Notes: a model not told the origin generated them from the sequence alone. Shown: positions 33,114 through 42,463, numbered from the stretch's first letter. The stretch: DNA of 64,000 nt from Streptacidiphilus fuscans (GCF_015690355.1 NZ_JADPRT010000013.1:186001-250000), one strand, 5' to 3'. Program-made: numbers and translations.

Positions 33114-33210
33114 TATCGCGCGTCAAATTTCATGATGTGAATGACCGCCACGGCGGGCCCCGTCCCAGGTCGCCCACCCAGGCAACTACATCAGCGTTGA
33201 CGGAACGGAC

Positions 33211-34337
33211 ATTGTGGTGCCCGGCTCCGGGGAGGGCGAGCACCGCGCCCGCCCCCGTCGGCGACCAGGTCGAGTTCGTATAGTTGCGGTCCTCGGTCGC
33301 CCCGGAGGACGATCGCCACTTGACGATGCCGTCGTTGTAGACCGTGTTGACGATGTTGCGACCCTCAGTCGCCCCGGAGAGAAACCGCCAGGACCGGGCA
33401 GCGACCGAGCTGCGCGTCGCGAAGGCGCTTCGATCCTCAGTCGCCTCGGGGGGGCGACCGCCACCATGGTGGTCTGCACCGCCTCGGCGGCGGACTCGGC
33501 GTTGTGATCCTCGGTCGCCCCGGCGGGCGACCGCCACGGCTAGCGGGCATCCTCGTCGCGAGGGTCGACTGGGTTGCGATCCTCGGTTCACCCCAGAGGG
33601 CGACCGCCACCGAAGGGGCTTGTCAGGCCCGGTCGCCATCGGCTCATTGCGATCCTCGGCCGCCCCGGAGGACGATCGCCACTCGGCGAGGCGGTGCACC
33701 TCGACGGCGGTGTAGGCGTTGCGATCCTCGGCCGCTCCAGAGGGCAACCGCCACCTGACCGTATCTCTGCCGCTGCAGTATGGCCTCGGCTTGCTCCCCT
33801 CGGCCGCCCCAAAGGGCGACCGCCACTGCGGCACCAGCAGGCAAAGGACCGCACGGTTGAAGAGTTCCGATCCTCGGCCGCCCCGAAGGTCGACCGCCAC
33901 GGCCAGGTGATTGCTGCGCGGGCCTCCACTTAGAGTGTTGCGATCCTCGGCCGCCCCAGAGAGTGACCGCCACCTCGCCGCCGATCACCCACTGCCGGGC
34001 CGTCACGTCGTTGCGATCCTCGATCGCCCAGGAGAGCGACCGCCACGAGCGCGGGCTCGCCGTTGCGGTATGGGCCGAAGGGGTTGCGCTCCTCCGTCGC
34101 TCTCGAGGACGACCGCCACGGGCCAGTGGTAGACCTGCGCGCACCAGCCGTAGGGGTTACGATCCTTGGTCGCCCCGAAGGGCGACCACTACAGCCGATC
34201 GGCCTGCTCCTCGGCGAGGTCGAAGAGGTTGCGATCCTCGGCCGCTCCGGAGGGTGACCGCCACCTCCCGGCCGGCGGCGGTGGCCTGGTGGTTACCAAA
34301 GTTGCGATCCTCGGCCGCCCCACCCCGCCCGCCCTGC
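33211..34337 (-). CRISPR. CRISPR array 1: about 15 repeats of 37 bp, 14 intact spacers
   Basis: Written on the plus strand, the repeat begins GTTGCGATCCTCGG, has a GGTCGCCC/GGGCGACC palindrome, and ends GACCGCCAC. Repeat starts are 33283, 33355, 33427, 33501, 33573, 33646, 33718, 33790, 33864, 33937, 34010, 34083, 34156, 34228 and 34301; spacers are 35-37 nt. A badly worn copy sits one period earlier at 33211. The copy at 34301 keeps only its first 20 or so bases. Almost every repeat differs from the others. The 3' handle-like end GGATCGCAAC suggests transcription on the minus strand, in line with the cas genes; orientation is inferred. Spacers are read as phage-like protein segments (for example PYGWCAQVYHWP). 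Confidence 0.92.
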
Positions 34338-34389
34338 CAGGACAGTCGGACTTGGTGTTGGCCTGCCTGCCTTGGGGTGAGGGTGTGGC

Positions 34390-35283
34390 TCACCCGATCA
34401 GGCGGGTGAGGGTGACACCGGCGGGCAGGTCGGTGTCGTCGATGTCGGGCGTGCCGTAGTCGGTGAAGGAGCGGGCGGTGGCGTCGTGGAGCTGCTTGAC
34501 CTCGATGCGGTCGAAGAGACTGTGGGACGGGGCTCGGCCGAAGGCATCGTCATGGGTGAAGATGTACAGGCCACGCAGGGCGAGGCTGCCGCGGGCGGAG
34601 GCGCGGTCGTGTTCGAACATGAGCTGGAAGGCGCGCCAGAAGATCGCCAGGTCCTTGGTGGTGACGCCGGTGCGGGTGGCGAGGGGGGCGCTGAAGTGGC
34701 CTGTGCCGCAGTACAGGGCGTAGGGGACGATGTGTTTGGTGCCCATCTCTGTCTCCTTGCCCTTCTTGTTCTCGGTGGGGTTGTTGAAGGCGTCGACGTC
34801 CTCCTGCTTGGTGGGGGTGACGCGGGTGATGCCGATTTCGAGGGGGGTGATGGCGTCGATGGAACGGGAGAAGCCAATCTGCATGGGGCCCTGGACTCGG
34901 CCTGCTGGCTTCTTGCCGGTGCTCATAACGGCACCGAACATGCGTACGTCGTAGAAGTTCTGGCACATCCAGGCGCGGGCGTCGGCCTGGGTGGCCTTGT
35001 CACCGCGGGCGGCGTAGGCACGCTCGTGCTGAGCATTGAGGGCGACGCCAGCTTCGACGTAGATCTCGTAACCGGGCTCGGGCTGGTGCGCGTTCAGCAG
35101 GGCTACGGTGTTGCGGATCTTGCGCTTGATGGCGACGTCGGTGATGAGGCCCTGACCGGATACGGGGTCGGTGCGGGGCATGCCGCCTGCGTCAGGGTCG
35201 CCGTTGGGGTTACTGTCGGTGGCCTCGATGAGGAACAGGAAGTCGTGTTTGCGGGTGGGGTCCAGGTGGATACCGGTCGTCAC
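34390..35283 (-). CDS. cas7: Cas7 (Csd2) of a type I-C-like Cascade
   Basis: GTG 35283 with GGAGAG upstream; 297 aa, normal for Csd2. The RAMP/RRM core is recognised by KHDFLFLIEATDSNPNGDPD followed by GGMPRTDPVSGQGLITDVAI, then DVRMFGAVMSTGKKPAGRVQ and GPMQIGFSRSIDAI. Cas7 forms the backbone that holds the crRNA in Cascade. It is last in the cas5-cas8c-cas7 operon and ends 52 bp from array 1, so readthrough into the array on the same strand is possible. Confidence 0.95.
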   Translation of the reverse strand: MTTGIHLDPTRKHDFLFLIEATDSNPNGDPDAGGMPRTDPVSGQGLITDVAIKRKIRNTVALLNAHQPEPGYEIYVEAGVALNAQHERAYAARGDKATQADARAWMCQNFYDVRMFGAVMSTGKKPAGRVQGPMQIGFSRSIDAITPLEIGITRVTPTKQEDVDAFNNPTENKKGKETEMGTKHIVPYALYCGTGHFSAPLATRTGVTTKDLAIFWRAFQLMFEHDRASARGSLALRGLYIFTHDDAFGRAPSHSLFDRIEVKQLHDATARSFTDYGTPDIDDTDLPAGVTLTRLIG

Positions 35284-35320
35284 GGTGTCATCTCTCCAGA
35301 GCGGGTGGGGTGAGGAACGG

Positions 35321-37132
35321 TCAGGACGCACGGGTGACGGCGGCATCCTGGGGGGCGTCATTCGCATTGCTGAAGCCCTTTGCTGCCCTGGCGTCCTTTG
35401 CCGCCTTCGCGGCGGCGAGGTCAGCGGCACGCTGCTGCTCGTAGCCGATGACGAATCGGGCCTGCTGTACCGGTGTGAGGTGGGTGGGCGGGTCGTCGGT
35501 GAACGCGCCGAAGACCTGCGCGAGGCGGGTCTCCAGGGCGTAGAAGGCGGGGGCATTGTCGCGGCGCAGGCGCTTGAGGTGGGCGTTGGCGCCGCGGCGC
35601 AGGGTGGCCAAGACGGAGGCGGGTGCGGTCATGGCGGTGCCGAAATACTTGTCGCTGATGGTGGTGTTGACATCGCGCAGGGCGGTGCGCTGGATTGCTT
35701 CGAGGACGGCGAAGGTGCGTCCGCATAGGTAGGCGGGGTCTGTGCTGGTCGGGTCGAGGCTTGGCACGGGGCGGTCCGTTCGGTGATGGGGGCGGGACAG
35801 GGCGAGGTGCAGCAGGGCGATGCGCGGGGTGTCGATGCGTCGGTCGGCGCGGATGCGCTGGAGCAGGTGCGGCAGCAGCCGAGCCGGTGGTGGGGTTCCG
35901 CGCAGCGCGGTGAGGAGCAGGTCGCGCTCGATGCCGTGCAGCGCGTTGCCTTTGACGTACTGGCCGCTGCTGTGACGGCCAGTGGCGAGTGCGAGCAGCC
36001 AGAGCGGGGTGTAGCGGATGGTGCCAGCCCAGCCGTCGAAGACGCCGTGGTCCTCGAACCAGGCGCCCAGGTTGGCCTCCACTTCGGCCAGGGGGATGTC
36101 GAGCCACTCTCTTATGACTGTGCGGGCGTTGTTCAGGCCCAGAGTGAGGGCGTAGAAGTCGTTCGCGTTGACCCGTCGTAGTGCTGCCGGAGTGGGCCGG
36201 TCGTGAAGGACGTCGATCAGGTGGGCGACTACTGCCGCTGTCGCGGGATCGGCACCGGGGTCGTCCAGCAGCGCGATCAGCGGCTGCTCGACAGGCTCGC
36301 GTGTCCACCAGACCATGACGCCGTCGGCGAAGCGTCGCCGGTGGGCGTCGCTGGCGAGTAGGTGGTTGAGCGCGGCCATGGACCGGCCCCCGCACCGGTC
36401 GCACACGGGGGTGTTGACCAATTGGATTGCGCCGCCCCGGCCTTGGGCGGCAGTGTTGACGCTGACCAGCTGTGCCTCGTTCGAACCGCCGCTGGATGAC
36501 GGGATCGCGCCCTTCTTGACCGGCTCGGGAATCGTGGCCAGCAGACTGCCCAACTCGCCGCAGACCAGGCAGAGTCCTTGCTCGGCGGCGCCCCCCTTGC
36601 GCTCGCGCACGACCTGCGCCCACAAGCCCTTGGCAGACGGCAGGTCGTGCAGCCACGTGCTATCGACCATGATCGCGATCGTGTCGCGGGCGTCGAGGTC
36701 CTCCGGCATCTGCAGGTCCGCGATGCCGCCGCCGAGGAACGCCAGCAACGCCACAGCCGCAGGGTCACTCGGTGCACTGTCGGCCCAGCGGCGCACCAAG
36801 GCCAGGTAGTCCGTGTGCCGGCGCTCGGCCTCGGTCTGCCCTTTCTCAGTGGGCCCGTCGGGGGCGGTGGCGTGCTTCGCTCGCCCCAGGACGAACTCGG
36901 CTGTGTCGACCAGGAGGTAGGGCAGCACCTTGGTCCCTGATCGCTGCACGAACGGCACCGGCGGGGCGAAGGGTGCTTCTTTGGTTCCCTTCGGCGGACG
37001 GCGGTTGGCCAGGTGTGCGCGGGCGCCCCCGTCGAGGATCGTCAACACCCAGTGGATCTGCCGGGGCCGGTAGAACTCCGGCGGTAGTCCCTCCAGCCGG
37101 TCGGCCTGTTCAGTGAGCCGTTGGAGCAGCAT
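35321..37132 (-). CDS. cas8c: Cas8c (Csd1), large subunit of type I-C Cascade
   Basis: 603 aa, typical Csd1 length. Family features include YRPRQIHWVLTILDGGA at the N-terminus, the two cysteine pairs CLVCGE and CDRCGG (about residues 206-246) that probably bind zinc, LNHLLASDAHRRRFADGVMV, and DKYFGTAMTAPASVLATL near the C-terminus. Cas8c recognises the PAM and recruits Cas3. In I-C systems an internal start also makes the small subunit Cas11c; a start within the last third is plausible. It lies 3 bp downstream of cas5. Confidence 0.93.
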   Translation of the reverse strand: MLLQRLTEQADRLEGLPPEFYRPRQIHWVLTILDGGARAHLANRRPPKGTKEAPFAPPVPFVQRSGTKVLPYLLVDTAEFVLGRAKHATAPDGPTEKGQTEAERRHTDYLALVRRWADSAPSDPAAVALLAFLGGGIADLQMPEDLDARDTIAIMVDSTWLHDLPSAKGLWAQVVRERKGGAAEQGLCLVCGELGSLLATIPEPVKKGAIPSSSGGSNEAQLVSVNTAAQGRGGAIQLVNTPVCDRCGGRSMAALNHLLASDAHRRRFADGVMVWWTREPVEQPLIALLDDPGADPATAAVVAHLIDVLHDRPTPAALRRVNANDFYALTLGLNNARTVIREWLDIPLAEVEANLGAWFEDHGVFDGWAGTIRYTPLWLLALATGRHSSGQYVKGNALHGIERDLLLTALRGTPPPARLLPHLLQRIRADRRIDTPRIALLHLALSRPHHRTDRPVPSLDPTSTDPAYLCGRTFAVLEAIQRTALRDVNTTISDKYFGTAMTAPASVLATLRRGANAHLKRLRRDNAPAFYALETRLAQVFGAFTDDPPTHLTPVQQARFVIGYEQQRAADLAAAKAAKDARAAKGFSNANDAPQDAAVTRAS

Positions 37133-37135
37133 CGC

Positions 37136-37891
37136 TCACCGCTCCTGGCCGTCGGCGCGCCAGGGCGCCTGCGGCATCGCGACCGCGTCCGCTGGCAGCG
37201 GGCTGCGTGGAACCACCAGCACGCCGTCGCGCAGGGAAGCCCTGAACCAGCGGTACCGCTCGCCCTGTGGCGTGTAGGCGATCGAATGCAGCATCACCCC
37301 CAGCTCCTCATTGCGACCAATCGGTGCCAGGCCCGGTGTCGCCGGACCGAATTGGGCGGTGAACTCCCGGCAACCCAGGAACGGCTGTGAGAAGCACGCC
37401 CCGCGGTCCACTCGACGGCGGAGCTGCTCGCGGTACTTCTCCTCCGGCGCGCCGGCATCCCCTAGGGTGACGATCTGGGCGCGGATTCGGTACGCCACGT
37501 CCCGCAACGCCATGGTGTTGCGCTGGTCCCGATCCAGCTCCACGTCGTAACGCTTGCGCGGATCCGCCTGGAGGTCCCGGACCTCCTTCGCCGAGATCAC
37601 CGACTTCACCTCATTGCGGCGCAGCTGCATCCATTGCACCTGCTTGAGAACCTCGATCGCCGTCACGACATACCTGAACTGCGGCTTCCAGAAGATCGCC
37701 TCCAACACCCCCACCGCAGCCGACGGGGTCATCACCGGGTAGCTGACCCGCTCGGACTTCAGCTCCGGGCGGGTGAAGCACCCCAGGGGACCCGAAACCT
37801 CCACCACGAGGTCCGGGAACAGCCACCCCTGATTTCCGCGTCGCTCTGCCAGGCTGCGCCCCGTCCCCGCCGGACCCACGCGCGTCGTCAT
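37136..37891 (-). CDS. cas5: Cas5d, crRNA-processing subunit of type I-C Cascade
   Basis: Start placed at ATG 37891 (MTTRVGPAGTG) with GAGG nine bases upstream; ATG 37900 is also possible. 251 aa. Cas5d replaces Cas6 in type I-C and cuts pre-crRNA. LVVEVSGPLGCFTRPELKSE, then SYPVMTPSAAVGVLEAIFWK and FRYVVTAIEVL are the Csd5-type core; SQPFLGCREFTAQF is the conserved late block. First gene of the cas5-cas8c-cas7 operon. It is separated from cas3 by a terminator at 38128-38160. Confidence 0.93.
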   Translation of the reverse strand: MTTRVGPAGTGRSLAERRGNQGWLFPDLVVEVSGPLGCFTRPELKSERVSYPVMTPSAAVGVLEAIFWKPQFRYVVTAIEVLKQVQWMQLRRNEVKSVISAKEVRDLQADPRKRYDVELDRDQRNTMALRDVAYRIRAQIVTLGDAGAPEEKYREQLRRRVDRGACFSQPFLGCREFTAQFGPATPGLAPIGRNEELGVMLHSIAYTPQGERYRWFRASLRDGVLVVPRSPLPADAVAMPQAPWRADGQER

Positions 37892-38127
37892 CACTGTCAT
37901 CCTCCTCATCCGTCGGGCGCGGCCATGCGTTCGTTCACGACGCTGCGCCACCGAACCCGGCTAGCGGGACCCTACGACCCGCCACTGACAAGGCAGTTCA
38001 CAACAGGCCTTGCGTGAAGCTCCCCGAAGCTTCCGTTCTAGGGAGTTGGCCATTACACAGGACGATGATGCGCCGTCACGCGAAGAAAGTGGGGCGAGTG
38101 ATCGCAAGTGACAAGAGGTGATCAAAA

Positions 38128-38160
38128 GGGGCGGGTCGGAGATCACCTCCGGCCCGCCCC
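38128..38160 (-). terminator. Strong terminator ending the cas3 transcript
   Basis: GGGGCGGG/CCCGCCCC plus CGGAG/CTCCG form a 14-bp stem with one wobble pair and a 5-nt loop. On the minus strand it is followed by TTTT, a complete intrinsic terminator. It splits cas3 from the cas5-cas8c-cas7 operon. Confidence 0.8.
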
Positions 38161-38212
38161 AATAGACATGGCGTGAGCATCCCAACGCCTTAGTTGCGAT
38201 CCACGGGCTCCA
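38157..38212 (-). ncRNA. Solitary CRISPR-repeat-like element with spacer-like tail
   Basis: On the plus strand 38193-38202 is GTTGCGATCC, identical to the first ten bases of the array repeat, with 16 of the first 20 matching. Read on the minus strand it gives the repeat 3' part (GGATCGCAAC), then about 36 nt, then the terminator at 38128-38160. The layout resembles an isolated pseudo-repeat/pseudo-spacer RNA of the CreR kind known from other type I loci. No target was found by eye. Confidence 0.4.
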
Positions 38213-38285
38213 GGCTCCAGCCAGTGCGCCCGCCACGGACCCCAAGGGGGCCTGTGGCGAGCGTAGAGCTCGCCCGGCCCGGAGG

Positions 38286-40553
38286 TCACACAATGGACGA
38301 AGCGGGCTCTTCCCGCTGTTGCGGATCCAAGCCCCGCAGCGGGTCGTAGGGGCCGCGCCACACCAGCAGGTCGCCGATCACGTGGTCGGCCAGCCCAGAA
38401 GCCAGGGCCTGTTCCGCTTCGTGCCTGGGCAGGGCTGCCGTGTGTGGCTGCAATCGGCGCAGCGACTCGGGTCCGGCCGGATAGGGGGAGCGCAGGGCCG
38501 CGATGCCGGCCTCGATCGCCTCGCGGTCCTCTTCGCAGCGAATCACGACGACCGGCTGCGTGTGCCCGTCGTCGATCATCGCGAACGCCTCCGTCACCGC
38601 TGGGAACTCCCCCTTCTCCCGGAGTCCGTCGATCGGGGCGCCCATCGTTCTAGCTTCGCCGCCGCCCTGGAGGGCGTAGCGCATCGGATAATAGGCGCCC
38701 AGCGCCTGTAGGTCGTCGGGGTCGTGGAGTCCAGGGCCGAATAGTGCCTGCGTCGCCGCCATCGCGGCCTTGTACGCGGCATCTGTTGGCTGACCGGCCT
38801 CCTGGGGCTGGAAGACGACCACGACGCCCCGCACCAAGCGCCCATCCCGGTTGCAGCGTCCTGCGGCTTGCTGCAAAGACTCCGCCGGAGCCCATGCCCG
38901 GAACACCCGCGGGAAGTCCACGTCCACTCCGGCCTCGATCAACTGCGTCGATACGACGTGCACGTGCTCGCCAGACGCAAGGAGCGCCCGGACCTGCTCG
39001 ATCGCCTCACACCTATGACCCGCCGTCATCCTGGTCGACAAGTGCAGCACCAGCCCCGAAGCGTGCTCCTGCAGGAGCCTGTGCAGCAGCGCCGCGTCTT
39101 TGGTGGTGTTCACCACCGTCAGAGTCTGGACGCCGCTGCCGACGATCTCCTCGGCCATCGACTCCCAGGTGACATCGGGGCCCATGCGCCACTCATAGCT
39201 CACGCGGCGCAGCGCACTGAACAACTGGGCCGGATCAGCAACCAGCTGCCGACGCGGGGTCCCGTCCAGCTGGGCCAGTGCCCAGAAATCCGGCTGGGTC
39301 GCGGACGCCAGGACCACCGTCGCGCCGAAGCGTTCCACCAGCCCTCGCAGTCCGCTCAGGATCGGCACGAGCAGCCGGTCCGGCAGCGCCTGAACTTCGT
39401 CCAGCACGATCACCGCGCCAGCCAGACGATGCAGCTTGCGCATCGCCGCCGGCTTACGCGCGAAGAGCGACTCGAACAGTTGGACCGTCGTGGTGACAAC
39501 GAACGGGGCATCCCAGTTCTCCGCGGCCGTGCGCGCCCACACCGCCGTATAATCGTCGTCCAGGTCGACCGAGCTGTGGTGCTCCAGCACCACCGGCCAC
39601 TCGCCTAGCTCGCCCGGATTCAGCATCTCCCGGTACACCTGCGCGTTCTGCTGCGTGATGCTGACGAACGGCACCGCCACCACTACCCGTCGCAGCCCGT
39701 GCGCAGCTGCGTGGTGCAGGGCGAAGCCCGCCGATGCGAGCGTCTTGGCCCCGCCCGTGGGCACGTGCAGCACGTACATACCCGGCTTGTCGGCCGCCCC
39801 GGTCACCGCCTGCTCGTAGACGTGCTGACGCACCGCGTCGACCGGGGAGGCTGCCCGTTGCCGCAGCATGCGGCCACGGCGCTCCTCGAAGCGCGCCACG
39901 AGCGCACGCATGTCTGCCGACTCGCCCGGACTCGCAGTGGTGCCCGCGAAGTGCGCACCAGTGTCGAGGAAATCTGCGTCGACCACGCAACTGAACAGCA
40001 TGCGCAGCAGCAGGTCCAAGTCCAAGCGGGCATTCTGGTTCCGCTCCACGAGCCACTTCGGAAGCGGAACCCGGCCCGCGGGTCGGATCTGAGGCACCAG
40101 GGCCTCGACCCTGGTTATCGCCTCCTCGATCAGCCCCTGATCCTGATGGCTGCCACCCTTCAGCTCCGCCAGCAGATCCAGCAGCTCCTGAAACCCCGGC
40201 AGACCGCCGTGGTGCCCCTGCACGACCGCCGCAAACGGCACCCCCGCATGCTGGGCCGCTAGCCACGCCCCAGCCTCCTTGTGTGGAACCCCCACGCTGC
40301 CGCCGCCAGCCTCGGCCCGATCCACGAGCCCCGACTGCCACGCACAGGACCCCTTGCCCACGTCATGCACCAGCGCAAGGTACTCGGCCAGCTCCCCCGC
40401 CCCGAACACTTCCCCGAACGCACTGGCCAGCGCCGCCGACCCTCGCAGGTGCTCCTCCAACGCGTGCCGTCGCCGCGACACCGGACTCCGGCTATGAGCC
40501 CACAACACCCCTGCGGCTCTCGCCGCCTCGCCCTCAGGCACTAAGCTCAGCAT
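38286..40553 (-). CDS. cas3: Cas3 helicase-nuclease
   Basis: Start set at ATG 40553 (MLSLVPEGEAARAAGVLWAH); the open frame runs further upstream only because it reads through array 2. 755 aa. HD nuclease domain: HALEEHLRGSA, LALVHDVGKGSCAWQ, GHHGG. SF2 helicase: VPTGGAKTLASAGFALHHAA (Walker A with Ala in place of the usual Gly), VIVLDEVQALPDRLL (Walker B, DEVQ), STRMTAGHRCEAIEQ and QAAGRCNRDGR (motif VI). It unwinds and degrades DNA bound by Cascade. It has its own terminator, so it is transcribed apart from cas5-cas8c-cas7. Confidence 0.95.
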   Translation of the reverse strand: MLSLVPEGEAARAAGVLWAHSRSPVSRRRHALEEHLRGSAALASAFGEVFGAGELAEYLALVHDVGKGSCAWQSGLVDRAEAGGGSVGVPHKEAGAWLAAQHAGVPFAAVVQGHHGGLPGFQELLDLLAELKGGSHQDQGLIEEAITRVEALVPQIRPAGRVPLPKWLVERNQNARLDLDLLLRMLFSCVVDADFLDTGAHFAGTTASPGESADMRALVARFEERRGRMLRQRAASPVDAVRQHVYEQAVTGAADKPGMYVLHVPTGGAKTLASAGFALHHAAAHGLRRVVVAVPFVSITQQNAQVYREMLNPGELGEWPVVLEHHSSVDLDDDYTAVWARTAAENWDAPFVVTTTVQLFESLFARKPAAMRKLHRLAGAVIVLDEVQALPDRLLVPILSGLRGLVERFGATVVLASATQPDFWALAQLDGTPRRQLVADPAQLFSALRRVSYEWRMGPDVTWESMAEEIVGSGVQTLTVVNTTKDAALLHRLLQEHASGLVLHLSTRMTAGHRCEAIEQVRALLASGEHVHVVSTQLIEAGVDVDFPRVFRAWAPAESLQQAAGRCNRDGRLVRGVVVVFQPQEAGQPTDAAYKAAMAATQALFGPGLHDPDDLQALGAYYPMRYALQGGGEARTMGAPIDGLREKGEFPAVTEAFAMIDDGHTQPVVVIRCEEDREAIEAGIAALRSPYPAGPESLRRLQPHTAALPRHEAEQALASGLADHVIGDLLVWRGPYDPLRGLDPQQREEPASSIV

Positions 40554-40708
40554 GGGATCGAACCCTAAGAGCCAGCACCGACAAACCCTCGGCCTCGGCA
40601 AGTACAGAACCCAAAGTGAAAGCGCCGCACAGTCATCACTCCGAAGCCAAATTCCAAACCTCGTCCAAGACCAGACGAGGCTGCTGCAGAGCCCGCTGCT
40701 CAGGCAGC

Positions 40709-41181
40709 GTAGCGGTCGCCCTCCAGGTTGCCCGAGGAGCGCAACAACAACGTCCGGTACTGCCGGCCGAGCGACCAAGCTGTGACGTCGCCCTTCGCGG
40801 CGATCGAGGATCGCAACACCACCGACCCGATCCGCCACGACCTGGCGTGGTGGTGGCGGTCGCCCTCCGGGGCGACCGAGGATCTCAACGCGTGCTCGAA
40901 GCCGAGGTCGTACATGCGTGGCGGGGTGGCGGTCGCCCTCTGGGGTGACCAAGGATCGCAACATGCTCGCCGAAATGGGCGTCGCCGTCGCAGACCAGGA
41001 GGCGGTCACTTTCCGAGCCGACTGAGGATCGCATCCTCGACCGGCATCGCATCACCCTGCCCATGTCGCAGGTGGCGGTCGCCCTCCAGGGCGACCGAGG
41101 ATCGCAACGCGTTGGACCCCTCCGCCACCCGAAGGCCAAGCCCGCTGATGGTCATCCTCCAGGGCAGCCAATGAGCCCGAG
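40709..41181 (+). CRISPR. CRISPR array 2: six repeats plus a degenerate end copy
   Basis: The same 37-bp repeat as array 1 but inverted, reading on the plus strand from GTGGCGGTCGCCC to GAGGATCGCAAC. Starts are 40709, 40781, 40853, 40926, 40998 and 41072; spacers are 35-37 nt. A worn seventh copy lies at about 41145-41181. Copies at 40709, 40781 and 40998 carry many substitutions; 41072 is closest to consensus. The array begins 156 bp upstream of cas3 and points away from it. Confidence 0.92.
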
Positions 41182-41269
41182 GGCAGGGATCAGGTCCTGC
41201 TCGACGTGATCCCTGTAGCGGACCCAGTGATCGGGCCCGGTTTCGTGCACCTGAACTTCGTGGCCGGGG

Positions 41270-41531
41270 ATTCCTGCTCCGGCTCGGGCTGGAGACCACC
41301 GAGGCCACCCTCGACCTCTATGGCCTCCTCACCCCCGGCACCACCGAAGCCCTCAACTCCGTCCAGGAGAACGCATACGAGGACCACGAGTGGCTATACG
41401 ACCCGGCCATGGACGGCATCGACCAAGACCCCGCCACCGCGCAGCTCGGCATCACTCCCATGGTCGTCAGCGACTGGTTCACGCCGTTCGGTGAAGACCG
41501 GCCCATGCACGCTTACGTGGCTGAGCCATGA
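41270..41531 (+). pseudogene. Gene fragment with no start
   Basis: A plus-strand frame with good codon usage ends at TGA 41531: LLRLGLETTEATLDLYGLLT, TTEALNSVQENAYEDHEWLY, ITPMVVSDWFTPFGEDRPMH. Upstream it runs into non-coding-looking sequence next to the last CRISPR repeat and no start codon is usable. It looks like the 3' part of a gene truncated when the CRISPR region was joined here. Family not recognised. Confidence 0.45.
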
Positions 41532-41611
41532 CGATGTGAGACCCTTGATCGGCGATGCTTCCATTGATTCGGTGCTGCGTACGAGCCCGCGCTTCCGGTG
41601 CTCTCGGATTC

Positions 41612-42463
41612 TCAGGTGCCATCCTTGCGCCAGGGTGCCTCCGGATCGTTGAGCGTGTCTAGGAGCAGCTCGCACCAGGTGATTGCCGCGTTTGCGGCAA
41701 GGTGGGCGTGACGGACCCCCAGGCCGGAGGGAGCGCTCGCCTGCCCGTGCCCTGTGCCGTAACCGCGGTTGCGTAGCTCAGCTACGCCGACTGCCACCGC
41801 AGAGACGCCGCCGAGTATCTTCTTGATAGCGTCCGTTCCGTCAGGCCCAGGCGTCACTGACGATGCGTCGAGACGAAGGGCCTTCTGTGCCTGTTTCACC
41901 AGCGCGGGGATCTTGGCGTTTTCATCGGTCTCCAGACCGCGTTCGCGCAGGACGGTCCTGGCCGTGGCCTCAATGAGTTGCTTGGCGCTGCCGATGGCTG
42001 CGGCGGGATCGCTGGCCAGGTTCCTTTGCACTCGGTGCAGTTCAACGAGGATGCCCGAAGGGTCCGTCAGCGTACTGAGATCCTGGGTGCGCAGCGGCGC
42101 GCGAACCCAGGAGAGACGCCCACTGCCATCGATGAGAACCCTGTCGCGTTCGAGGGGCACGGACAGTTCCTGGAGCCAGGTCCCGGTCCAACCCTCGCGC
42201 TTGCAGTGGAGAACCAGGTCTTCGAAGACCAGCAGGGCCCTGTCGATGTGGTCGTGATCGGACCAGTCGACGGCCTGAGCGTACGACTGAAACGCGGTGC
42301 GCCGAACGCCCGAGTCCTCGTACCGAAGCTCCTCCGGTGCCACAGGAGCGAACCCATGCGCCTGCCAATACTGGTGGATATAGCGGACCAGGATGTCTGT
42401 GCACAGCGACCTGAAGGCGTTGCGAGTCGCGGGGCTGATCAGATCTGGGCGGGCGGAGGGCAT
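41612..42463 (-). CDS. Abortive-infection (Abi_C, HEPN-like) protein
   Basis: 283 aa. The C-terminal domain has VAVGVAELRNRGYGTGHGQA followed by VRHAHLAANAAITWCELLLD, the Abi_C signature. The R-G-Y-G-T-G-H spacing fits the HEPN RX4-6H nuclease motif. The N-terminal part (DLISPATRNAFRSLCTDILV, WSDHDHIDRALLVFEDLVLH) is helical and similar to other Abi_C-family proteins. Such proteins are thought to act as RNases in phage exclusion. It stands alone next to the CRISPR locus. Confidence 0.75.
   Translation of the reverse strand: MPSARPDLISPATRNAFRSLCTDILVRYIHQYWQAHGFAPVAPEELRYEDSGVRRTAFQSYAQAVDWSDHDHIDRALLVFEDLVLHCKREGWTGTWLQELSVPLERDRVLIDGSGRLSWVRAPLRTQDLSTLTDPSGILVELHRVQRNLASDPAAAIGSAKQLIEATARTVLRERGLETDENAKIPALVKQAQKALRLDASSVTPGPDGTDAIKKILGGVSAVAVGVAELRNRGYGTGHGQASAPSGLGVRHAHLAANAAITWCELLLDTLNDPEAPWRKDGT

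Larger units (their letters stand above)
37892..38285. other. Intergenic stretch between cas3 and cas5
   Basis: No open reading frame looks coding. It contains the promoter region of cas5 (37892-38120), the cas3 terminator and the repeat-like element described separately. Confidence 0.7.

Noticed and set aside
33130..33900. A 256-codon open frame across CRISPR array 1 on the minus strand
   Set aside because: It reads repeat and spacer units in turn; repeats of 72-73 bp happen to stay open. No start site and no protein-like sequence beyond the repeats.
40554..41009. N-terminal extension of cas3 by 150 codons
   Set aside because: The extension is translated array 2 repeats. ATG 40553 begins Cas3-like sequence.
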